Below, one piece after another: positions 6,169 to 6,407 of a DNA stretch of 6,407 nucleotides. Position 1 is the stretch's first letter; every line of letters begins with the position of its first letter. The notes under the pieces were generated by a model. That model saw nothing but the letters and a program-made list of their open reading frames with translations. It did no database searches and was not told the origin of the DNA. The translations under genes and the position numbers were made by a program. This stretch comes from Actinomycetota bacterium. Lineage in GTDB: Bacteria; Actinomycetota; Actinomycetes; Streptosporangiales; Streptosporangiaceae. The DNA lies in assembly GCA_003140115.1 (NCBI GenBank), contig PLIQ01000059.1, positions 1-6,407 of the forward strand, given 5' to 3'.

Positions 6169-6343
6169 CCCGCAGCCGGCCTCTTCGCGACGGGCCACGC
6201 GACTTGCTGCGCTTGCCCGGAGGGGCGTGCAGATCGGAATGATCTGGTGTTGCCAGTACGGCCGGCAGAGACGAGTGCGCGCTCGCTCAATGGCTGAGAT
6301 GGCTATGACGGCGCCATCTGGGATCTGGCCCCCGTTGTGAGAG
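6169..6343. other. Spacer after the hydrolase-cyclase gene
   Basis: No supportable gene or strong terminator is visible. Short self-complementary stretches such as GCCC/GGGC near 6214-6225 are too small to call. A 16-codon reading, ATG 6291 to TGA 6339 (MAEMAMTAPSGIWPPL), ends just before the promoter described next; it has no clear ribosome site and I do not call it a gene. Confidence 0.4.
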
Positions 6344-6374
6344 TTGAGCTTGTCCTTGGGGCAAGGGCCATAGT
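6344..6374 (+). promoter_or_regulatory. MerR-type promoter with central operator
   Basis: A -35 element TTGAGC (6344-6349) and a -10 element CATAGT (6369-6374) are separated by 19 nt. This is the over-long spacing typical of promoters activated by MerR-family regulators through DNA untwisting. A palindrome CCTTG-GGG-CAAGG (6354-6366) lies within one base of the spacer's centre and extends to 6 of 7 matching pairs per side (6352-6358 with 6362-6368). The predicted transcript start (about 6380-6382) coincides with ATG 6381, implying a leaderless mRNA. Confidence 0.6.
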
Positions 6375-6380
6375 GGAGCC

Positions 6381-6407
6381 ATGGACACCGGATCAGTTCA
6401 GGACCAG
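6381..6407 (+). CDS. Start of a gene cut by the window edge, possibly a MerR-family regulator
   Basis: ATG 6381 opens a frame reading MDTGSVQDQ to the end of the window. A GGAG lies only two bases upstream, too close for ordinary ribosome binding; with the promoter placed immediately before, leaderless translation is more likely. Many MerR-family genes drive themselves from exactly this kind of promoter, and short M-D-x-x-x-V-Q starts occur in that family, so an autoregulated MerR protein is my best guess. Nine codons cannot establish it. It could equally be a target gene of a MerR regulator encoded elsewhere. Confidence 0.45.

Noticed and set aside
5203..6198. Long minus-strand open frame (331 codons) opposite the hydrolase-cyclase
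   Set aside because: The + strand has a complete two-domain protein with catalytic residues; the antisense translation has no recognisable domain.
1..6407. tRNA, rRNA, or intact insertion sequence
   Set aside because: I saw no cloverleaf with a TTCRA arm, no rRNA-conserved stretches, and no transposase motif apart from the tyrosine recombinase.

Overview
The window is G+C-rich DNA with strong third-position G/C bias. It uses GTG/TTG starts and carries protein families typical of soil actinomycetes: an NB-ARC/LuxR regulator, a hydrolase-cyclase fusion, an actinobacterial tyrosine recombinase and a MerR-type promoter. It is most likely from a filamentous actinobacterium; I cannot name the genus from sequence alone. 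All recognisable genes are on the + strand.

Layout. Bases 1-204 hold no gene but contain a 17-bp palindrome and an imperfect stem-loop. Bases 205-537 are a decayed, multiply frameshifted 3' fragment of an actinobacterial nucleotide-cyclase-like protein. Bases 538-952 are non-coding and lead into a large regulator gene (953-3400) with an NB-ARC (STAND) ATPase, a helical repeat region and a C-terminal LuxR HTH. Bases 3401-3671 are a gene-free spacer dense in direct and inverted repeats. It ends in a good ribosome binding site for a tyrosine recombinase gene (3672-4589) that is broken by two in-frame stops, at codons 46 and 267. A perfect 15-bp hairpin (4606-4642) follows it. Bases 4825-6168 encode an intact fusion of an alpha/beta hydrolase and a class III nucleotide cyclase. 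The right edge carries a MerR-type promoter with a 19-nt spacer and the first nine codons of a gene that runs off the window.

How the parts relate. The region looks like accessory sequence: one dead integrase, one dead cyclase-like fragment, and two intact genes for signalling or regulation. The LuxR protein belongs to an architecture that in actinobacteria, including mycobacteria, is often fused to an N-terminal class III cyclase. Here that domain is absent, and a separate cyclase lies downstream beyond the broken integrase. A functional link is possible but unproven. The genes are separated by spacers of more than 200 bp and do not look like one operon.

I found no clearly new system. The points most worth checking are the doubly nonsense-interrupted recombinase, the departures of the cyclase from canonical substrate-specifying residues, the repeat cluster at 3447-3575, and the apparently leaderless MerR-type promoter at the right edge.
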